Positions 28,889 to 37,591 of a stretch of 64,000 nt of DNA are shown piece by piece. A program made the translations under genes and the position numbers. The stretch is from Pseudomonas viridiflava. GTDB taxonomy: Bacteria > Pseudomonadota > Gammaproteobacteria > Pseudomonadales > Pseudomonadaceae. The stretch's first letter is position 1. The number at the start of each line of letters is the position of its first letter. Location: NCBI RefSeq assembly GCF_900583165.1, contig NZ_UTKY01000071.1, positions 1-64,000 on the forward strand, written 5' to 3'. Below the pieces are notes generated by a model. The model was not told the DNA's origin. It made no database searches and saw nothing but the letters and a program-made list of their open reading frames with translations.

Positions 28889-29760
28889 TGGTACATCTCG
28901 GGCACTTCGTAACGCAGGCCGTAATGGCTGTAGATGGTTTGCAAGCTACCGTCGCGGATCAAGCCTTCCAGCGCCTCTTCCACGGCGTAGGCCAACTGCC
29001 GGTTGCTTTCATGCACCGCCATGCCGATTTCCCAGCGTTGTCGGCCCATGTTGGGGTAGGCGTTTTCCGCCAGGGCCAATTGGGGGTCGTGGGCTTCGTG
29101 TACTTGCCAGTCAATCTCGCCGCGCATGGCCATCACCGCATCGACTTCCCCCGCCTTCATCGCCGCGAAGGCTTTGGACACGTTGGCGTAGTGACGGGTC
29201 TTGCTGGCGAGCATGCCGTTGAACACCGAGGTCAGGTAGAACGAGGGCACACTGTCGACTTCGACACCGATGGGATGCTCCTGGAACACCGCTACGCTGG
29301 CCACACTGTCCATGCGCCGTCGGTCATAGGCTACTTGCCATTGTTCATTCTGATACGGCCCGAACATCACCACGTGGCCGTTTTCCAATTCACCCTGATC
29401 GTTGCGCTTTTGCGCGTAGTCATGGTCGTAAGGGGCGCGCATCATCAGGTCGGCCAATTGCTGGTTATGCAACGGGCTGCCGCGCCAGATGTAGTCGCGC
29501 AGGTCGTCGTCAAGCTTCTCGCCAGCCGGCGCCCAGATCAGGTTCAACTGCACGCCCAGGGCCTTGGCCAGCGCCTGAGCCAGTTCCACATCGACCCCGC
29601 GCGGGGTGCCGCCGTCGTCGAAGCTGTAAGGTGCGAAGTCCTTGTACACCGCCACCTTCAATTCCCCGGCGGCGATCATCTGGTCATAACTGCGCACCTG
29701 CGCCTGTGCTGCCTGGCAGCACAGCAAGGCCAGGCCGAACACGATGCTGAACAGGCGCAT
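28885..29760 (-). CDS. Quinoprotein-associated periplasmic binding protein
   Basis: 291 aa with signal peptide ending about CCQAAQA. Family 3 solute-binding fold (KVAVYKDFAPYSFDDGGTPRGVDVELAQAL), of the group found next to methanol and ethanol quinoproteins (XoxJ/MoxJ-like). Such proteins are thought to assist quinoprotein maturation or electron transfer rather than serve a classical transporter; no cognate permease adjoins. It lies between the cytochrome and the SoxYZ-like gene in one operon (3 bases to the cytochrome). Confidence 0.86.
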   Translation of the reverse strand: MRLFSIVFGLALLCCQAAQAQVRSYDQMIAAGELKVAVYKDFAPYSFDDGGTPRGVDVELAQALAKALGVQLNLIWAPAGEKLDDDLRDYIWRGSPLHNQQLADLMMRAPYDHDYAQKRNDQGELENGHVVMFGPYQNEQWQVAYDRRRMDSVASVAVFQEHPIGVEVDSVPSFYLTSVFNGMLASKTRHYANVSKAFAAMKAGEVDAVMAMRGEIDWQVHEAHDPQLALAENAYPNMGRQRWEIGMAVHESNRQLAYAVEEALEGLIRDGSLQTIYSHYGLRYEVPEMYQ

Positions 29761-29763
29761 GGT

Positions 29764-30225
29764 TTACTCCTCGACGCGTACGGAATCCAGGTAAGTGCGC
29801 ACGGCCCACAGGGCTTCCTGGCTCAGGTAGTCGGCCATTTTCGGCATGTAGACGCGGCCGTCACGCACCGCACCATGGCGTACGCGTTCGACAAACCACT
29901 CATCACCGGCGTCGCCTTCGTCGAGCATGCGCAGGTCAGGCGCAATACCACCGGACTTGGCTTCCAGCCCATGGCACGCGGCGCAATTCTGGTTATAGGC
30001 AGACGAGCCGATTGCGACGGCCTTATCGTGCTCGGGGGACTTGCGATACGGGTTATTGGCCGCCCAGCCATCGGCATCCAACGGTACGCCTGCGTCCTTG
30101 ATCGGGGTCAGGCCCTGGGTCTCTACGGCTTGGGGCACCACGTTGCCATGGGCCCAGACGTTACTCACACCGATCGCACCCATCAGCAGGCCGGCCACCA
30201 GCAAGGCGTTGCGTTTTGTTGTCAT
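29764..30225 (-). CDS. Cytochrome c550, electron acceptor of the quinoprotein ADHs
   Basis: 153 aa with signal peptide (LLVAGLLMGAIGVSNVWA). One heme c site C81-AA-C84-H85, and a distal Met in the RVYMPKM region. It matches ExaB/PedF-type cytochromes that take electrons from PQQ alcohol dehydrogenase. ATG 30225 is chosen: signal peptide follows directly and GAGGA lies upstream. Divergent from the pedE-like gene, with a shared promoter region. Confidence 0.9.
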   Translation of the reverse strand: MTTKRNALLVAGLLMGAIGVSNVWAHGNVVPQAVETQGLTPIKDAGVPLDADGWAANNPYRKSPEHDKAVAIGSSAYNQNCAACHGLEAKSGGIAPDLRMLDEGDAGDEWFVERVRHGAVRDGRVYMPKMADYLSQEALWAVRTYLDSVRVEE

Positions 30226-30329
30226 TATTTTTGTCCTCTCAGATTGCACGCAAACCCCATGGTTCGAGGTTATGGCAACCATCTTAGAAACCCCCGGGCA
30301 AGGGCCGTATGCTGCTTTGGTGGCCGCGC

Positions 30330-30350
30330 CCTACTCCCTTGGTAGTAGGG
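30330..30350. promoter_or_regulatory. Site B of the CTA.T.CCTTGGTA.TG motif family
   Basis: CTACTCCCTTGGTAGTAG with one or two more matching bases on each side, the most symmetrical member. Between the divergent cytochrome (105 bases) and pedE-like gene (133 bases). Confidence 0.55.
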
Positions 30351-30381
30351 CTTGTGGGGCACGTCCAAATCAGAGGCCGTT

Positions 30382-30418
30382 CGGGAAGTCTTCCCGGCAA
30401 CAGCGGGAATTTTTCCGT
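30382..30418. promoter_or_regulatory. Tandem CGGGAA-N3-TTCC sites upstream of pedE
   Basis: CGGGAA-GTC-TTCCCG (30382-30396) and a weaker CGGGAA-TTT-TTCCGT (30404-30418). Centres are 22 bases apart, i.e. about two helical turns and the same DNA face. Confidence 0.5.
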
Positions 30419-30482
30419 ATCCAGCCACCGCCCCGGCGCACCACCCTGTGCAGGCCAAAACCTCCACTGGGAACTGCAAACC

Positions 30483-32375
30483 ATGACAATAAGATCGCTA
30501 CCCTCCCGCTCCCCCCTGAGCCTTGCCGTGCAAGCCTTTTTGCTGGTGGGCAGCCTGTCCTTCAGTGCGGCGAGCTTTGCCGCCGCCGAGCCTGCCAAGA
30601 CGACGCGCAACGTCACCTGGGAAGACATCGCCAATGACCACCTGACCACCAAGGACGTGCTGCAATACGGCATGGGCACCAACGCCCAGCGCTGGAGCCC
30701 GCTGGCCCAGGTCAACGACAAGAATGTGTTCAAGCTCACACCGGCTTGGTCCTATTCCTTCGGCGACGAGAAACAACGCGGCCAGGAATCCCAGGCCATC
30801 GTCAACGACGGCGTGGTCTACGTCACCGGCTCGTATTCGCGCGTGTTCGCCCTCGACGCGAAAACCGGCAAGCGCCTGTGGACCTACAACCACCGCCTGC
30901 CCGACAACATTCGCCCGTGCTGTGACGTGGTCAACCGTGGCGCGGCGATCTTTGGCGACAAGATCTACTTCGGCACCCTCGACGCGCGCCTGATCGCTCT
31001 CGACAAAAACACCGGCAAAGTGGTGTGGAACAAGAAATTCGGCGACCACGCCGCCGGCTACACCATGACCGGCGCCCCGGTGCTGATCAAAGACAAAGTC
31101 ACCGGCAAAGTGCTGCTGATCCACGGCAGCTCCGGCGATGAATTCGGCGTAGTCGGCCAGCTGTACGCCCGCGACCCGGACACCGGCGAAGAAGTGTGGA
31201 TGCGCCCCTTCGTCGAAGGCCATATGGGCCGCCTCAACGGCAAAGACAGCACCACCACCGGCGACGTCAAAGCCCCATCATGGCCGGACGACCCCACCAC
31301 CGAAACCGGCAAGGTCGAGGCCTGGAGCCACGGCGGCGGCGCCCCTTGGCAGAGTGCAAGCTTTGATGCCGAGACCAACACCATCATCGTCGGCGCCGGC
31401 AACCCTGGCCCGTGGAACACCTGGGCGCGCACCTCCAAGGACGGCAACCCCCACGACTTCGACAGCCTCTACACCTCGGGCCAGGTCGGCGTCGACCCAA
31501 GCACCGGCGAAGTGAAGTGGTTCTACCAGCACACCCCCAACGATGCCTGGGACTTCTCCGGCAACAACGAACTGGTGCTGTTCGACTACAAGGACAAGGA
31601 CGGCAAAGTGGTCAAGGCCACCGGCCACGCCGACCGCAATGGCTTCTTCTATGTGGTGGATCGCAACAACGGCAAACTGCAGAACGCGTTCCCGTTTGTC
31701 GACAACATCACCTGGGCCAGCCACATCGACCTGAAGACCGGACGCCCCGTGGAAAACGAAGGCCAGCGCCCGGCCAAGCCGCTGCCGGGTGAAACCAAGG
31801 GCAAGTCGGTGGAAGTGTCGCCGCCGTTCCTGGGTGGCAAAAACTGGAACCCCATGGCCTACAGCCAGGACACCGGTCTGTTCTACATCCCGGGCAACCA
31901 GTGGAAAGAGGAATACTGGACCGAAGAGGTCAATTACAAGAAGGGCTCGGCGTACCTGGGCATGGGTTTCCGCATCAAGCGCATGTACGACGACCACGTC
32001 GGCACCCTACGGGCGATGAACCCCACCACCGGCAAGGTGGTGTGGGAACACAAGGAGCACCTGCCGCTGTGGGCGGGCGTGTTGGCAACCAAGGGCAACC
32101 TGGTGTTCACCGGCACCGGCGACGGCTTCTTCAAGGCCTTCGATGCAAAAACCGGCAAGGAGCTGTGGAAGTTCCAGACCGGCAGCGGCATCGTCTCCCC
32201 ACCGATCACTTGGGAACAGGATGGCGAGCAGTACATCGGCGTCACGGTTGGCTATGGAGGCGCAGTGCCGTTGTGGGGCGGCGACATGGCCGAGCTGACC
32301 AAACCGGTGGCACAGGGTGGGTCGTTCTGGGTGTTCAAGATCCCGAGTTGGGATAACAAGACTGCCCAGAAGTAA
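30483..32375 (+). CDS. pedE: Calcium-type PQQ alcohol dehydrogenase (PedE/ExaA-like)
   Basis: 630 aa with signal peptide ending around SFAAA. Quinoprotein propeller with C146-C147 ([10 protein letters not shown]), metal ligands E220 and N307, catalytic D357 and, two residues on, S359 (AWDFSGNNE). The D-x-S pattern lacks the extra Asp of lanthanide enzymes, so this is the calcium-dependent counterpart of the gene at 25293-27068. Periplasmic oxidation of ethanol and other alcohols. ATG 30483 is chosen for the signal peptide; the open frame upstream covers the promoter palindromes. Confidence 0.93.
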   Translation: MTIRSLPSRSPLSLAVQAFLLVGSLSFSAASFAAAEPAKTTRNVTWEDIANDHLTTKDVLQYGMGTNAQRWSPLAQVNDKNVFKLTPAWSYSFGDEKQRGQESQAIVNDGVVYVTGSYSRVFALDAKTGKRLWTYNHRLPDNIRPCCDVVNRGAAIFGDKIYFGTLDARLIALDKNTGKVVWNKKFGDHAAGYTMTGAPVLIKDKVTGKVLLIHGSSGDEFGVVGQLYARDPDTGEEVWMRPFVEGHMGRLNGKDSTTTGDVKAPSWPDDPTTETGKVEAWSHGGGAPWQSASFDAETNTIIVGAGNPGPWNTWARTSKDGNPHDFDSLYTSGQVGVDPSTGEVKWFYQHTPNDAWDFSGNNELVLFDYKDKDGKVVKATGHADRNGFFYVVDRNNGKLQNAFPFVDNITWASHIDLKTGRPVENEGQRPAKPLPGETKGKSVEVSPPFLGGKNWNPMAYSQDTGLFYIPGNQWKEEYWTEEVNYKKGSAYLGMGFRIKRMYDDHVGTLRAMNPTTGKVVWEHKEHLPLWAGVLATKGNLVFTGTGDGFFKAFDAKTGKELWKFQTGSGIVSPPITWEQDGEQYIGVTVGYGGAVPLWGGDMAELTKPVAQGGSFWVFKIPSWDNKTAQK

Positions 32376-32404
32376 CCCCTCACGAGCATGCCGGGGATCG
32401 CTTT

Positions 32405-32527
32405 TGTGGTGAGCGGGCTTGCCCCGCGCTGGGCTGCGAAGCGGCCCCGGCATTTCTCCAGCCAAACCGCGCAGGCAGGTTTTACGACTGCTGCGCAGCC
32501 GAGCGCGGGACAAGCCCGCTCACCACA
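32405..32527. repeat. REP pair of a fourth class
   Basis: TGTGGTGAGCGGGCTTGCCC at the left and its inverse (GGACAAGCCCGCTCACCACA) at the right, with complementary GGGCTGCG / CGCAGCCGAGC parts inside. Between the pedE-like and pentapeptide genes. Confidence 0.8.
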
Positions 32528-32547
32528 GGATCCCCAGAGGTCTCGCT

Positions 32548-33195
32548 ATGAACTATCTGCCCTTACTACTCCTACTTTCCCTCCCCCTCGCCCATGCCGA
32601 TGACGGCGACGACACCCCCTTGATCATCAACGGCTGCACCCTCGCCGAACACAGCCAATGCCCCGGCGCCAACCTCAAGGGCGCCAACCTGCGTAACCAG
32701 AACCTAAGCAAAATGAACCTGGCTGGCGCCGACCTGCGCGACGCAGATCTGCGCCACGCCAACCTCGACCTGGCCAACCTGGAAAAAGCCCAACTGCAAG
32801 GCGCCAACCTCACGCGCGCCAGCCTTCAACAGGCCAACCTGCGCCTGGCCGACTTTACCGGGGCGACGCTGATGGCCGTGCACGGCTGGGGGATGTTTGC
32901 CCAGGGCGCGCAATTTGAAAACGCCAACCTGAGCGCTGCTTACCTGCAATTTGCCCGGCTGTCGGGGGCCAAGATGCACAAAACCAACCTGCGTGCAGCG
33001 GATTTGGAAATGACCTGGTTGAGCAAGGCGGACCTGCAAGGGGCCGATCTGAGCGATGCCAATTTGCAGGAAGCCAAGTTTGGTGAAAGCAACCTGGAAA
33101 AGGCCACGCTCACGGGCAGTCGCCAGCATTATGCGAATTTTCAGGATGCGAATATGGAGGGTTGCAAGGATTGCCCGACCACCTGGGATCGCTAG
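32548..33195 (+). CDS. Secreted pentapeptide-repeat protein
   Basis: 215 aa. Signal peptide (LPLLLLLSLPLAHA), then about 25 A(N/D)LxX pentapeptides (ANLKGANLRNQNL, ADLRDADLRHANL and so on), which form a right-handed quadrilateral beta-helix. Cys pairs near both ends (GCTLAEHSQC; GCKDC) could form disulfides. Such a gene commonly follows pedE in Pseudomonas; its function is unknown. AGAGG lies 7 bases before the ATG. Confidence 0.9.
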   Translation: MNYLPLLLLLSLPLAHADDGDDTPLIINGCTLAEHSQCPGANLKGANLRNQNLSKMNLAGADLRDADLRHANLDLANLEKAQLQGANLTRASLQQANLRLADFTGATLMAVHGWGMFAQGAQFENANLSAAYLQFARLSGAKMHKTNLRAADLEMTWLSKADLQGADLSDANLQEAKFGESNLEKATLTGSRQHYANFQDANMEGCKDCPTTWDR

Positions 33196-33212
33196 GACGC
33201 TGATATTCATAT

Positions 33213-33238
33213 GTGGGAGCGAGCTTGCTCGCTCCCAC
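33213..33238. terminator. Hairpin between convergent genes
   Basis: GTGGGAGCGAG-CTTG-CTCGCTCCCAC: perfect 11-bp stem with a 4-base loop, between the pentapeptide gene and the convergent response-regulator gene. It is also a single third-class REP core. Confidence 0.6.
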
Positions 33239-33266
33239 AAGGTACGGTGTACACCAATGACAAAAA

Positions 33267-33893
33267 TCAGCCTGCGACCCGCACCACTCCCATATCAATC
33301 CCCACATGCACCAACTCGGCATGGGAACTGACCTGCAACTTGCTCTTGAGCAGGGTCAGGTGATTGGACACGGTCTTGCTGCTGATACTCAACTGCTCGG
33401 CGATCTGGCGCGCCGGGGTGCCCTTGGCAAGCATCAGGAAAATCTCCAGTTCACGCGGTGTCATGCTGTGCAAGCGCGGGTCGGTGGGTTGGCAGGCCAA
33501 TTGAGTGGCCAACGGTTGTTCGATGTAGGCGTGGCCGTCGAGGATGCGCCGCACCGCTTCAATCAATACTTGGGGTGCCGAGCTTTTGGTCAGGTAGCCT
33601 GCGGCGCCCGCGTCCAGCGCCTGGCGTACCAACGGCAATTCATCGTGCATGCTGAAAAACAGCACACGCAGTTGGGGCAAGCGCTGGCGCAAGCGCCGGG
33701 TGGTTTCCAGGCCGCTGATGCCAGGAAGGCCGAAATCCATGATCACCAGGTGCGGCACGGCCTCGTGCACCCGCGCCAGCGCTTCTTCGCCACTGGCGGC
33801 TTCGCGCACTTCCACCGCCGGCAACAGCGCCCGCAACAGGCTGGCATAGCCCTGGCGCACCACGGCGTGGTCATCCACCAACAAAATATTCAT
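33267..33893 (-). CDS. pedR2: NarL/LuxR-family response regulator (PedR2-like)
   Basis: 208 aa. Receiver domain with acidic pocket DDH (residues 7-9) and phospho-acceptor D53 (IMDFGLPG), then a LuxR-type helix-turn-helix (~145-205; LTLLKSKLQVSSHAEL at the recognition end). Cotranscribed with and overlapping (ATGA) the sensor kinase gene. By position after the pedE-pentapeptide pair it corresponds to PedR2 of P. putida, which with PedS2 switches between calcium and lanthanide enzymes; orthology is inferred from context. Confidence 0.85.
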   Translation of the reverse strand: MNILLVDDHAVVRQGYASLLRALLPAVEVREAASGEEALARVHEAVPHLVIMDFGLPGISGLETTRRLRQRLPQLRVLFFSMHDELPLVRQALDAGAAGYLTKSSAPQVLIEAVRRILDGHAYIEQPLATQLACQPTDPRLHSMTPRELEIFLMLAKGTPARQIAEQLSISSKTVSNHLTLLKSKLQVSSHAELVHVGIDMGVVRVAG

Positions 33894-35152
33894 AGCGCCT
33901 CCACAGGCATGTTCAACGCCAGCGCCCATCCTTTGCCTGGGTGGCTGACAATCTTCAATTCACCACCCAGGCAGCGTGCGCGCTCATACATCGAGTACAG
34001 GCCGACGCCGGGGTGCTGAGGTTGTTGCGCGCCCTGGCCGTTGTCGCGCACCCACAGGCGCAAGCGCGAACCGCGATGTTGCAAGTGCACGCGCACCTGG
34101 CTGGCGTCGGCGTGGCGAACGATGTTGGTCAAGGCTTCCTGAAGCAATCGATAGAGGTGGGTCTTGTTGGCCGGGGACAACGGCGGCAGCGCAGCGCTGA
34201 CCTGCAGGTGGCAATCGATACCGTGGCTGGCACGCCATTGCGCGACCAGCATGGCGAAGGCTTCGGACATCGGCAGGTGTTGCAGGGCCACCGGGTAGAG
34301 GTCGTGGACCAATGCGCGAAAGCCCTGCTGCAAGTGGTCGCAATGCGCTTCAAGCAGGTGCACGGTGCGCGCCAGTGTTTGGGGTTGATGGGCAATCAGC
34401 GGCAGCAGGCAAACCTGGGCCCGAATGCCAGCCAGGTACTGGCCCAGATCATCGTGCAGGGTCTGGGCCAGGTGAGTGCGCTCCTGCTCCTGCACCGCCA
34501 GCAAGGTCTGGGTCAGCCGCGTGTTGTCGGTGCGGGCCTGTTCCAGGGCATCGGTCATGCGATTGAAATGCAGCGCCAATTGCTGCGCTTCCGGCGCTCC
34601 GGCACTGCGTAAGCGTACATTGAGGTGGCCGCCGCACACCTGTTGCAGGGCTCGCAGCAATTCGTCCAGCACGCCCATGCCCCGACGCACCGCCCAGCGG
34701 ATGGTCAACAGGCTCAGGGCCAGTGCCAAGGCGCACAGGCCCAGCAGTTGCTGCAACGAATCCCAGACTTCGTCGATTTCGTCACGCGGGTCGACGGCGA
34801 TGGACACCCGCCGACCATCCGGCAAATCGAGCAACTTTGCACTGTGCTGCGTCGGCGCAAACAGCAGGCGTCCAAGCCATGCATCCAAACCGTCTTGCTC
34901 CGGCGCCTGCGGGGTTTCGTCGGCGCCCAGCCAGTGCACGCGTACATGCCGCAGGCTGGCAGTGAGCCGCGGTTGCAGGCTGGCGGGGTCGCGCTCGGCG
35001 GTTTCACTCAGGTAGTGCACCACCGCCTCGGCCGATTGCAGCTCGCGCTCCACATCAGCCAATGCCTGGTGCATCAGCAGCGCCGTGCAGGCGCAGGTCA
35101 CCAGGGCGAAAAAGCCGCAGACCCACAGGTTGATCCGCCAGAGCGCTGACAT
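33890..35152 (-). CDS. pedS2: Membrane sensor histidine kinase (PedS2-like)
   Basis: 420 aa. TM1 at about 8-28, a periplasmic sensor loop (~29-140), TM2 (~145-170), HAMP-like linker, HisKA_3 with H in LAQTLHDDLGQYLAGIRAQ and an HATPase ending GVGLYSMYERARCLGG. NarX/DegS-type kinase matching a LuxR-type regulator. In P. putida the equivalent PedS2 senses lanthanides in the periplasm. Start at ATG 35152; the upstream frame to 35287 is out of register with the short ORF described next. Confidence 0.87.
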   Translation of the reverse strand: MSALWRINLWVCGFFALVTCACTALLMHQALADVERELQSAEAVVHYLSETAERDPASLQPRLTASLRHVRVHWLGADETPQAPEQDGLDAWLGRLLFAPTQHSAKLLDLPDGRRVSIAVDPRDEIDEVWDSLQQLLGLCALALALSLLTIRWAVRRGMGVLDELLRALQQVCGGHLNVRLRSAGAPEAQQLALHFNRMTDALEQARTDNTRLTQTLLAVQEQERTHLAQTLHDDLGQYLAGIRAQVCLLPLIAHQPQTLARTVHLLEAHCDHLQQGFRALVHDLYPVALQHLPMSEAFAMLVAQWRASHGIDCHLQVSAALPPLSPANKTHLYRLLQEALTNIVRHADASQVRVHLQHRGSRLRLWVRDNGQGAQQPQHPGVGLYSMYERARCLGGELKIVSHPGKGWALALNMPVEAL

Positions 35153-35154
35153 GC

Positions 35155-35271
35155 CTAACGCACCCACGCCGTCGGCATCAGCGTGGCCGAGCGCGGGGCG
35201 TGGGGGCGGTCGACGCCGATCAGGCTGACGATAAGCAGGAACGGCAGGAGCAACGCCTTGAAAATTCGCAT
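35155..35271 (-). CDS. Small 38-aa membrane or secreted peptide ORF upstream of pedS2
   Basis: ATG at 35269-35271, stop TAG at 35155-35157, just 2 bases before the kinase ATG. The N-terminus MRIFKALLLPFLLIVSLIGV is a signal-peptide or membrane-anchor type segment followed by a short basic/polar tail (DRPHAPRS...TAWVR). GGAG lies about 10 bases upstream of the ATG. Coupled spacing suggests it is translated with the kinase and might be an accessory or sensor peptide. No family recognised; it could also be only a leader ORF. Confidence 0.5.
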   Translation of the reverse strand: MRIFKALLLPFLLIVSLIGVDRPHAPRSATLMPTAWVR

Positions 35272-35332
35272 GATCGTCCAACTCCATAACAGGACACTTA
35301 ACCCCATGCTAAGACCGCGCTGCACGGAGCGA

Positions 35333-35354
35333 GCTACTACCTTGGTACTGCCCC
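35333..35354. promoter_or_regulatory. Site C of the CTA.T.CCTTGGTA.TG motif family
   Basis: CTACTACCTTGGTACTG (35334-35350), between the divergent kinase operon (63 bases to the small ORF) and the periplasmic binding protein gene (77 bases). Confidence 0.5.
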
Positions 35355-35426
35355 GGCGCTACTTTCTGCATATTTGCAGGGTTGCCGGGGGTTTATATGC
35401 TGGCGCTACCTGTCATGGAGTGCCTT

Positions 35427-36599
35427 ATGCGCAAGCTGCCCCCTTACGCCGTGATCTGCCTGCTGGCAGTTGCCTGGGCCACCGCCGGCCAAGCTGCCGA
35501 GCCGCCGTTGCAGGTGCAGATCGGCTACTTGGGCTATCGGCCTGATCCTGGGCCGCTCTTGTCCAACGTCATTCCTGAACCTGCCGATGCCGGGTTGCGC
35601 GGGGCTGAGCTTGCAATCATCGACAGCAACAGCACCGGGGCTTTTCTCAATCAACGCTACAGCCTGATCGACGCGACGGTTGATACGCCCGAAGCGCTGC
35701 TCGCTGCCGCGCAACAACAGCATGACCAAGGCCTGCGCCTGTTCGTGGTCAACGCCCCTGCCGCCAGCCTGCGCCAACTCAGTGCCGCCCTGCCCGACAG
35801 CTTACTGTTCAACGCCGGCAGCCCCGACGACAGCCTGCGCAGCACCGACTGCCTGAGCAACGTGCTGCACAGCCTGCCGAGCCGGGCGATGCTCGCCGAC
35901 GCGTTGGCGCAGTTCCTGGTGGCGCGCAAATGGCAGAAGGCGCTGCTGATCGTCGGCCCCACCGAAGACGATCAAGCCTACGCCGCCGCCCTGCGCCGCG
36001 CCGCCCAACGCTTCGGCGTCAAACTGGTGGCCGAGAAAGCCTGGCGTTTCGACAATGACCAGCGCCGCAGCGCCCAGGCCGATATGCCGCTGTTCACCCA
36101 GACGGCCGAATACGACGTGGTGCTGGTGGCCGACGAACGCGGCGACTTTGGCGAGTACGTGCCCTACCAGACCTGGTACCCGCGCCCCGTTGCCGGCACC
36201 CAGGGCCTGACGCCCACCGGCTGGCACAAGACCGTCGAGACCTACGGCGCCGCGCAACTGCAAAAACGCTTCGAGGCCCACGCTGGGCGCTGGATGAACG
36301 ACCGCGATTTCGCCGCCTGGATGGCCGTGCGCAGTGTCGCCAGCGCGGTGAGCAAGCTGCGCCAGGTCGACCCGATGAGCATCCGCCAATTGGAGATCAG
36401 CGAGCAGTTGCCGCTGGATGGTTTCAAGGGCCGCAAGCTCAGCTACCGCCCATGGAATGGCGAGCTGCGCCAGCCCATCCCCATCGTGCAGCCCCGCGCG
36501 CTGGTAAGCACCTCGCCCCAAGACGGCTTTCTGCACCCCTTCAACGAAATGGACAGCCTGGGCTACGACAAGCCCGAGGTGACCTGCCGCTTCCCCTGA
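35427..36599 (+). CDS. ABC-type binding protein of the PQQ-dependent alcohol system (PedA1-like)
   Basis: 390 aa with signal peptide (AVICLLAVAWATAGQAA). Periplasmic-binding-protein type I fold (branched-chain amino-acid receptor-like). It heads an operon with a beta-propeller protein, an ABC ATPase and a permease, a set recurring next to PQQ alcohol dehydrogenases. Ligand and direction of transport are unknown. ATG 35427 has GGAG 7 bases upstream; the upstream frame from 35382 adds residues before the signal peptide. Confidence 0.82.
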   Translation: MRKLPPYAVICLLAVAWATAGQAAEPPLQVQIGYLGYRPDPGPLLSNVIPEPADAGLRGAELAIIDSNSTGAFLNQRYSLIDATVDTPEALLAAAQQQHDQGLRLFVVNAPAASLRQLSAALPDSLLFNAGSPDDSLRSTDCLSNVLHSLPSRAMLADALAQFLVARKWQKALLIVGPTEDDQAYAAALRRAAQRFGVKLVAEKAWRFDNDQRRSAQADMPLFTQTAEYDVVLVADERGDFGEYVPYQTWYPRPVAGTQGLTPTGWHKTVETYGAAQLQKRFEAHAGRWMNDRDFAAWMAVRSVASAVSKLRQVDPMSIRQLEISEQLPLDGFKGRKLSYRPWNGELRQPIPIVQPRALVSTSPQDGFLHPFNEMDSLGYDKPEVTCRFP

Positions 36600-36631
36600 A
36601 ATTTCACAACAACAAGAAAAAGGAACACGCC

Positions 36632-37591
36632 ATGCGCCGCACCCTGCTCTCCTGCGCCCTGCTGCTTGCCGCCGGGCACGCCGTGGCCGCCACCGCCTGG
36701 GTCTCCAACGAGAAAGACAACAGCCTGAGCCTGATCGACATGCAGACCCTGCAAGTCACCGACACCCTCAAGGTCGGCCAGCGCCCGCGCGGCCTGCTGC
36801 TGTCCCATGACAATAAGCTGCTGTACATCTGCGCCAGCGATTCGGACCGCGTCCAAGTGATGGACGTGGCCACGCGCAAGATCATCAAGGAACTGCCCTC
36901 AGGCAAAGACCCCGAGCAATTTGCCCTGCACCCCAATAACCGTTGGTTGTACGTTTCCAACGAAGACGATGCGCTGGTTACGGTGATCGACACCGAGACC
37001 TCCAAAGTGCTCGGCCAGATCAACGTCGGCGTAGAGCCTGAAGGCATGGCGGTGAGCCCCGATGGCAAATGGGCGGTGAACACCAGCGAAACCACCAACA
37101 TGCTGCACTGGATCGACACCAGCACCCAGACCCTGGCCGACAGCACCCTGGTGGATCAGCGCCCGCGCTTCGTCGAGTTCAATCACGACGGCACGCAATT
37201 GTGGGCGTCGGCGGAAATCGGTGGCACCGTGACCATTCTCGACGTGGCCAGCCGCGCGGTCCTCAAGACCCTGACTTTCAAGATCAAGGGCGTACACCCC
37301 GACAAAGTGCAGCCCGTGGGTATCAAGCTCAGTGCCGACGGCAAATATGGCTTTGTCGCCCTGGGCCCGGCCAACCATATCGCGGTGATCGACGCCAAGA
37401 CCTACGAGGTTCTCGACTACCTGCTGGTGGGCCGCCGGGTCTGGCAATTGGCATTCACCCCGGATGAAAAACAGTTGCTGGCCACCAACGGCGTGAGCGG
37501 CGACGTGTCGGTCATCGACGTCGACAGTCTCAAGGTGATCAAGTCAGTCAAGGTCGGGCGTTACCCGTGGGGTGTGGTGGTCACGCCATGA
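36632..37591 (+). CDS. YVTN beta-propeller protein associated with PQQ-dependent catabolism
   Basis: 319 aa with signal peptide (LLSCALLLAAGHAVA). Repeated beta-propeller units (SNEKDNSLSLIDMQTLQV; SNEDDALVTVIDTETSKVLG; TNGVSGDVSVIDVDSL), seven-bladed YVTN type, periplasmic. Probably a structural or electron-transfer partner in this alcohol module. AAGGAA upstream of ATG 36632. Its stop overlaps the ATPase start (ATGA). Confidence 0.87.
   Translation: MRRTLLSCALLLAAGHAVAATAWVSNEKDNSLSLIDMQTLQVTDTLKVGQRPRGLLLSHDNKLLYICASDSDRVQVMDVATRKIIKELPSGKDPEQFALHPNNRWLYVSNEDDALVTVIDTETSKVLGQINVGVEPEGMAVSPDGKWAVNTSETTNMLHWIDTSTQTLADSTLVDQRPRFVEFNHDGTQLWASAEIGGTVTILDVASRAVLKTLTFKIKGVHPDKVQPVGIKLSADGKYGFVALGPANHIAVIDAKTYEVLDYLLVGRRVWQLAFTPDEKQLLATNGVSGDVSVIDVDSLKVIKSVKVGRYPWGVVVTP

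Noticed and set aside
25293-32375. The quinoproteins as methanol dehydrogenases
   Set aside because: Genes around them (ErcA, ErcS, PedS/R, cytochrome c550, aldehyde dehydrogenase) are those of the Pseudomonas ethanol/phenylethanol system, and no formaldehyde-handling genes are present.
35152-35287. N-terminal extension of the PedS2-like kinase
   Set aside because: Its residues are Arg/Pro-rich and overlap in another frame with the 38-aa ORF; the kinase TM1 begins right after ATG 35152.
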